From Flavobacteriia bacterium (lineage in GTDB: Bacteria; Bacteroidota; Bacteroidia; Flavobacteriales_D; Crocinitomicaceae), in the NCBI GenBank assembly GCA_947455255.1, contig CANGOA010000006.1, positions 1 to 50,664 on the forward strand: a stretch of 50,664 nucleotides of DNA. Reading direction: 5' to 3'. The notes under the pieces are model-generated. The model did not search any database. It was not told the DNA's origin and saw only the letters and a list, made by a program, of their open reading frames with translations. Within the stretch, counting starts at the first letter, position 1; every line of letters begins with the position of its first letter. Positions 46,590-50,664 of the stretch are shown here, in pieces. Made by a program: the position numbers and the translations under genes.

Positions 46590-46618
46590 TGTCACTAATT
46601 TAGTAAATATTTGTGACA
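46590..46618 (-). promoter_or_regulatory. Palindromic operator upstream of the AbiEi-like gene
   Basis: TGTCAC (46590-46595) and GTGACA (46613-46618) are exact complements that flank an inner ATTTA-G-TAAAT palindrome. The element ends 21 bases before the antitoxin start. It probably binds the antitoxin. No clear TAnnTTTG box accompanies it on the minus strand. Confidence 0.5.
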
Positions 46619-46689
46619 AAATTAAAGTTTTTTTTATCATTTTTATATCAACTAAGTATGAGTAATGCTTAATCTAAACTATCCACATA

Positions 46690-46903
46690 CTACAGGCTCA
46701 ATTTATCTATGCCTGATTTTATAATCCTCCTCTTAATCCTTCAAAAACAACTTATATGCCTTATATAGTTCAAAAAATGGCAAAGCCATTCTTAATACAT
46801 CTTCAATCCTACCAATTCATTCTCCGCCTCAATTTCTCAATGCCTTAATGGTTAAATCCCCAACCAACCCATTAAAAATCTCTTATATGCCTTATATGGT
46901 TTC
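46690..46903 (+). repeat. Dispersed intergenic repeat, copy D with a preceding partial unit
   Basis: A degenerate half-unit (about 46690-46775, ending CTTATATGCCTTATATAGTT) is followed by a full unit from ATGGCAAAGCCATTC (about 46777) to CTTATATGCCTTATATGG (about 46900). The blocks CAATCCTACCAATTC, CTCAATTTCTCAATGCC and TTAATGGTTAAATCCC match copies A to C. No gene or tRNA is seen between 46619 and 46957. Confidence 0.75.
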
Positions 46904-46957
46904 CTAAACAATTGTTATATTTCCTCTTCTTTCTCGTATAGCTAGAAAACCTCACCA

Positions 46958-47662
46958 ATGAAAAAACATAAAATTCTATTCTTCACAGGAGCTGGCGTCT
47001 CTGCTGAAAGCGGTGTTCAGACCTTTCGAAACAGTCCGGACGGATTATGGAACAATTACCGAATTGAAGATGTGTGCACCTTCGAGGGTTGGGAACACGA
47101 CCCGCAATTAGTCTTGGATTTCTACAACCAACGTCGTAAACAATGTTTGGAAGTATCACCCAATCTAGCGCATGAGTTGATTGCTAAACTACAAACAGAC
47201 TTTGATGTATCCGTAGTTACCCAAAACGTAGATAATCTTCATGAACGGGCAGGTGCGCAGAAAGTAGTTCATTTACATGGTGAATTATTAAAATCTCGTT
47301 CAACGATAGATCCTACACTGATTTACGATTGCCAAACAGATATTAAACTTGGTGATACCTGTGAAAAGGGAAGTAAACTTCGACCACATATCGTTTGGTT
47401 TGGGGAGATGTTAGACGAAACCAAAATGTACGAAGCGAAGAAATTAGCAGTAGAATGTGATGTTTGTGTGGTAATCGGAAGTTCGATGCAAGTATATCCC
47501 GCAAATAGTATCCCGCATTACTTGTCAGCACATGCAAAGTTAATTGTCATCGATCCAGCAGAAATATATGTGCATACGGATCATGCAATCAAAGGACATT
47601 ACATACAAAAAACAGCAGTAGAGGGGATGAAGGAAGTGTATGAAACGTTGATGAGGAAATAA
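46958..47662 (+). CDS. cobB: Sir2-family NAD-dependent protein deacylase CobB
   Basis: The 234-residue protein has the sirtuin Rossmann core: FFTGAGVSAESGVQTFR at residues 8-24, VVTQNVDNLHERAG near 87 and the catalytic HLHG (H107). FYNQRR near 55-60 keeps the Tyr and Arg of the YxxR-type motif linked with desuccinylase activity in E. coli CobB. The usual four-Cys zinc site is not intact (only two Cys near 125-135), as in other short bacterial members. It removes acyl groups from lysines, using NAD. It stands alone. Confidence 0.88.
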   Translation: MKKHKILFFTGAGVSAESGVQTFRNSPDGLWNNYRIEDVCTFEGWEHDPQLVLDFYNQRRKQCLEVSPNLAHELIAKLQTDFDVSVVTQNVDNLHERAGAQKVVHLHGELLKSRSTIDPTLIYDCQTDIKLGDTCEKGSKLRPHIVWFGEMLDETKMYEAKKLAVECDVCVVIGSSMQVYPANSIPHYLSAHAKLIVIDPAEIYVHTDHAIKGHYIQKTAVEGMKEVYETLMRK

Positions 47663-47680
47663 TAACTGGTTAAATTTATA

Positions 47681-47715
47681 TTTTGTCGCAAATATATACC
47701 ATATTTGCGACAAAA
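47681..47715 (+). repeat. Perfect 15-bp inverted repeat after cobB
   Basis: TTTTGTCGCAAATAT (47681-47695) and its exact complement ATATTTGCGACAAAA (47701-47715) flank ATACC. It begins 18 bases after the cobB stop. The arms start and end with T and A runs, so a hairpin could end transcription from either side, but no separate T tail follows. A protein-binding operator is the alternative. The remaining bases to 47940 hold no other gene. Confidence 0.85.
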
Positions 47716-47940
47716 AACTACTGAAATTGTAATTTAAATTATTGATTATGATTTCATTGCATTTATTTAATTAGCCGATGGGGGTGCGCTGTTTTTTATA
47801 AATTTTTACTACTGTTTATTGATTCTACTAGTAAATTGATTTATCCATCATTTTAATTTGTTTTTTTGAAACGGAGCAATAAAAAAAATAAATTAAAGTC
47901 AAAAACTTAAGGATTAGGTTAGGTCGGAAAACTGTTATCA

Positions 47941-49062
47941 CTAAACTCTTACTAACTTCATTAGAGGTTCAAAAGAATATAAGGCAGAACGTCTACCAGA
48001 TGCTTCTTCTAGTGTTATAATTAAATTCTCTTCGATTAAAATTCTAGAAAATCGTTGAGCTGTTGCTGCAGGTATAGTACTTTTTGAAGTAAAGTTATTA
48101 TTTCTGAATATAGGATTGGTAAATATATAATCTAACGCATGTATACACCATTTTGAAGATAATTTATCTGTGAAAACCTGTTTCATTTCTTCGTAAAGTT
48201 GTTGAATTTTCTCTGCAACTTCTAAGTTTCTATTTGCCTGACTTGCTACAGCTTTTAAAAAAAATGAACACCATTCATTCCAATTGCCTGTTTTAGAAAC
48301 GTTTCGCATTATATCAATGTAAACATTTTTATTTTCTTCAAGATATCCACTAATATAAAAATGTGGTTGTGAAATCAGTCCTTTAGACCAAAGCATTAAT
48401 GTAATTAACATTCTTCCTATTCTACCATTTCCATCTTCAAAAGGATGTAATGCTTCAAATTCAAGATGCATTACTGCTGATTTGATTAAAATTGGGTCAG
48501 AATGATTTTCAAGGTAGTCGAACAATAAATCTAATCCTTCAGCCAATTTTTCAGGGCTTATAGGGATGAATAAAATTTCATTTTTTACTCTGTCAGCTAA
48601 ATAATTTTGCTCAATTTTAAATTTTCCAGGGGATTTTTGAGTACCTCTTCCAAAAGACAACAATTGTTGGTGGATTGTTTTTATCATGCTTGAAGAAATT
48701 GTATAACCATCGATCATTGCATGTTGAGCATTCAATAATGCTCGTTGATATAGTATAGTTTCAATTACATCTGACCTATAATTTTTAATATTGGTTTCAT
48801 CACCATTTTCGTCTGCTGAATATTTTAATATTTCATCCATTGTACTAATATTTCCTTCCATACGGGATGAAATAACTGCCTCCTGATTTCTAAGTGGTGC
48901 TAACAATATTTCGCTATTATGCATACCCTTTAACATTTGGTCATATTTAGCTAATGCACTAGTTGCTTGTAAAAGTTCGTTTATAAATTTACCGATATCA
49001 AGGTTTTGAGGCGGAAATTGATCGTAATGATAATTAACTGCATTTTCTAAATTAATTGACAT
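47941..49062 (-). CDS. Fic-domain adenylyltransferase
   Basis: The 373-residue protein has the Fic active-site motif HPFEDGNGRIGR at residues 206-217, with all catalytic residues present. The autoinhibitory helix SSRMEG (class II pattern [S/T]xxxE[G/N]) is at 65-70 in the N-terminal DUF4172-like part. It transfers AMP (or a related moiety) onto protein hydroxyls and is normally held off by the inhibitory glutamate. The C-terminus (about 300-373) is a winged helix. The target is unknown. It is transcribed from a promoter inside the 70-bp repeat region upstream. Confidence 0.85.
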   Translation of the reverse strand: MSINLENAVNYHYDQFPPQNLDIGKFINELLQATSALAKYDQMLKGMHNSEILLAPLRNQEAVISSRMEGNISTMDEILKYSADENGDETNIKNYRSDVIETILYQRALLNAQHAMIDGYTISSSMIKTIHQQLLSFGRGTQKSPGKFKIEQNYLADRVKNEILFIPISPEKLAEGLDLLFDYLENHSDPILIKSAVMHLEFEALHPFEDGNGRIGRMLITLMLWSKGLISQPHFYISGYLEENKNVYIDIMRNVSKTGNWNEWCSFFLKAVASQANRNLEVAEKIQQLYEEMKQVFTDKLSSKWCIHALDYIFTNPIFRNNNFTSKSTIPAATAQRFSRILIEENLIITLEEASGRRSALYSFEPLMKLVRV

Positions 49063-49090
49063 AAGGCTAATTTTATTGTTTTCTTTTTTG

Positions 49091-49120
49091 TAAAATTAGT
49101 TTTATTATATGGTTTGTCAA
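49091..49120 (-). promoter_or_regulatory. Probable fic promoter overlapping the first repeat
   Basis: On the minus strand, TTG (plus coordinates 49118-49120) stands 19 bases before TAATTTTA (49091-49098), close to the Bacteroidota TTTG-N19-TAnnTTTG layout. The -33 element lies inside the left arm of the first TTTGTCAATC palindrome, so a protein bound there would compete with polymerase. Confidence 0.4.
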
Positions 49121-49367
49121 TCATTTTTATTGTTTTTTGATTGACAAATGAGTTTGTGTTGCATATTTTAACATCAAAACACTTTGTCAATCACATTTGT
49201 TTTTTTTTGATTAACAAATTAGTTTGAGTTGCATATTTTAATATCAAAATAGTTTGTTAATCATTTTTATTGTTTTTTGATTGACAAATGAGTTTGAGTT
49301 GCATATTTTAACATCAAAACACTTTGTTAATCATATTTCTTATTTTTTGATCGACAAAAAGATTTGA
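49113..49367 (+). repeat. 70-bp tandem repeats, three full copies and a part, upstream of fic
   Basis: The anchor TTTGTCAA or TTTGTTAA recurs at 49113, 49183, 49253 and 49323, an exact 70-base period. Each unit holds an inverted repeat, perfect in the first copy: TTTGTCAATC then, 16 bases later, GATTGACAAA. GTTGCATATTTTAA closes the first three units. The copies differ by scattered substitutions. The array lies between fic and the insertion sequence and contains no gene. Confidence 0.9.
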
Positions 49368-49468
49368 AGTGTAGAATTAAATTATTTTATTGAAATATTC
49401 TGTCTGAAACAATATAATAGTCCCCATTTTCTGGACAGCTGATTAAAGTGTAATTTTAACAGTTGAAT

Positions 49469-49747
49469 ATGAAAAAAGAGAGAAGAAAATTCACGTCAGC
49501 ATTCAAGGCTAAGGTAGCAATTGAAGCAATCAAAGAGGATATGACGATCCAAGAACTTGCAGTTAAACATCAAGTTCATCCATCACAAATAACTACTTGG
49601 AAAAAGGAGTTTTTAGAGAATGCTAGTTTGGTTTTTGATTCAAAACGACAAGAAATCAAAGATGATTCCAAAGATAAAATCTTGTACTCCAAAATAGGTG
49701 AACTCCAAATTGAGATTGATTTCCTAAAAAAAGTCTTGGGGAAATGA
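49469..49747 (+). CDS. IS3-family transposase orfA (helix-turn-helix)
   Basis: The product, read from ATG 49469, begins MKKERRKFTSAFKAKVAIEA, contains the helix-turn-helix DMTIQELAVKHQVHPSQITTWKKEF and a Leu-zipper-like tail (ELQIEIDFLKKVLGK). It binds the IS ends together with orfB. The frame is the same as that of orfB, with a TGA between them, so no -1 frameshift fusion is visible here. A TTG at 49463 is a less likely start. Confidence 0.85.
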   Translation: MKKERRKFTSAFKAKVAIEAIKEDMTIQELAVKHQVHPSQITTWKKEFLENASLVFDSKRQEIKDDSKDKILYSKIGELQIEIDFLKKVLGK

Positions 49748-49813
49748 GTACACCACAAAAGCGGGAACTTATTTAGCTTCGCTTCTACTTCGTGGTCCCC
49801 TTCTTATTCAAAA

Positions 49814-50614
49814 ATGAGTATTGTCAAGCAATGTAAATCATTAGGTCTACAAAAAAGCAGTTATTATTGTAAACCTAAAGGTGAGTCTAGTTTGAATCAA
49901 TTATTAATGAAGGCTATAGATAAAAAGTATCTTGAATGTCCATTTTATGGCACACGAAGAATGACCACTTATCTCAATATGGATTTAGGCTATAGGGTTG
50001 ATAGAAAAAGAATTAAACGCTTATATCGATTGATGGGTCTTACTACTATCTACCCTAAAAAGAATTTGAGTAAACCAAATTTGGCGGAATACAAATATCC
50101 TTACCTATTAAAAGACTTAGAAATCAATCGATCCAACCAGGTATGGGCTTCAGATATAACCTATATTCCCATGTTTAGAGGATTTATGTACATGTATGCA
50201 ATCATTGACGTATATAGTAGAAAAATTGTAGGTTGGGATGTTTCAAACACAATGTCTGTGGAATGGTGCAAATCAGTTACTAGCCAAGCAATTGATACAT
50301 ATGGAAAACCGGAAATTTTCAATACAGATCAAGGGTCTCAGTTTACATCACCTATTTTCATAAATGAGCTCAAAAAACATGATATTAAAATATCGATGGA
50401 TGGAAAAGGTAGAGCATTAGATAATATCTACATCGAACGCTTTTGGAGAACAATCAAATATGAACATATCTAATTGTATCCGGCTAATGGAGGAATCGAA
50501 TTATTAAGAGGAATTAGAAAGTATATTGATTTTTACAACAATGAGAGAAGGCATGATTCATTGAATCAAATCGCGCCAAATAATTTTTATTATTCCAATG
50601 TATCGGTGTCATGA
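49814..50614 (+). pseudogene. IS3-family transposase orfB interrupted by a stop codon
   Basis: The DDE integrase is recognisable: WASDITYIP (first D) near residue 117, NTDQGSQFTSP (second D) near 175 and ERFWRTIKYEHI (E) near 212. At 50471-50473 a TAA replaces the codon after KYEHI. The same frame continues as LYPANGGIELLRGIRKYIDF and NERRHDSLNQIAPNNFYYS to TGA at 50612-50614. All three catalytic acids lie before the stop, but the missing tail probably inactivates the enzyme. Confidence 0.85.
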
Positions 50615-50664
50615 AAACATCTTAACTTTGGTAAAAACCTGTCCAGTCAATCGGGTCCGTTATA

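Larger units (their letters stand above)
49413..50664 (+). mobile_element. IS3-family insertion sequence, full span to the window end
   Basis: Imperfect terminal inverted repeats flank orfA and orfB: left 49413-49438 (starts TATAATAGTCCCC and ends CTGGACAG) and right 50639-50664 (starts CTGTCCAG and ends GTCCGTTATA). The length of about 1.25 kb is normal for IS3. The right end coincides with the last base, so target duplication cannot be checked. The transposase is inactivated by a stop in orfB. Confidence 0.8.

Noticed and set aside
47681-47715. Standard intrinsic terminator of cobB
   Set aside because: The stem is AT-rich and no T-run follows the right arm, so it was recorded as an inverted repeat only.
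49113-49367. CRISPR array
   Set aside because: The 70-base units are contiguous with no unique spacers, and no cas gene is present.
1-50664. tRNA or rRNA genes
   Set aside because: No cloverleaf, CCA end or rRNA signature was seen by eye on either strand.

Overview
The window looks like chromosomal DNA of a Bacteroidota, most likely a Flavobacteriales relative. It is strongly AT-rich, genes mostly lack purine-rich ribosome binding sites, and several starts sit behind Bacteroidota-type -7 boxes (TAnnTTTG, e.g. 1161, 1397, 16551). Two gene products are lipoprotein-like and the dispersed ATGCCTTAATGGTTAA-type intergenic repeats resemble those of that group. The species cannot be named from the sequence alone.

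Layout. (1) 0-3 kb: a retron-type reverse transcriptase cut at the window edge (its ncRNA would lie upstream), a candidate structured small RNA, a leader-peptide-like ORF and an ECF sigma factor with no visible anti-sigma gene. (2) 3-16.4 kb: a SIMPL-domain membrane protein, then a tight same-strand block sbcD-sbcC-recD-recC-recB, i.e. both major end-processing nuclease complexes in one probable operon. (3) 16.4-21.2 kb: a type IV (AbiEi/AbiEii-like) toxin-antitoxin pair behind a palindromic operator, a WG-repeat protein, a truncated C-terminal winged-helix remnant with an 11-bp repeat array, and unassigned small genes.

(4) 21.3-37.3 kb: a large defence cluster. It has a single-chain GIY-YIG / SF2 helicase / N6-adenine methylase of 1415 aa, a methylase-like partner ('subunit M' type), an unassigned 1067-aa protein translationally coupled to an 1869-aa DUF1998-type helicase (best read as Druantia type III-like DruH + DruE), and a convergent NERD-nuclease/SF1-helicase gene whose 3' end overlaps druE. 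(5) 37.3-42 kb: small acidic proteins, including three tandem paralogues that start MQLL, plus an AAA+ ATPase with a Walker B Asp-to-Asn change.

(6) 42-47.7 kb: two lipoproteins, a cytosolic 5'-nucleotidase, a second type IV toxin-antitoxin locus whose toxin is broken by one in-frame stop, and a Sir2/CobB deacylase, separated by a roughly 125-bp dispersed repeat family. (7) 47.7-50.7 kb: a Fic-domain protein behind three and a half 70-bp tandem repeats, each carrying a palindrome, and an IS3-family element whose transposase orfB is interrupted by one stop codon. The element's right inverted repeat coincides with the last base of the window.

Taken together, the window is a defence and repair neighbourhood: retron, RecBCD, SbcCD, two type IV TA loci, a restriction-modification-like module, a Druantia-like module and Fic. 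The most promising candidate for an undescribed system is the 21.3-37.3 kb cluster.
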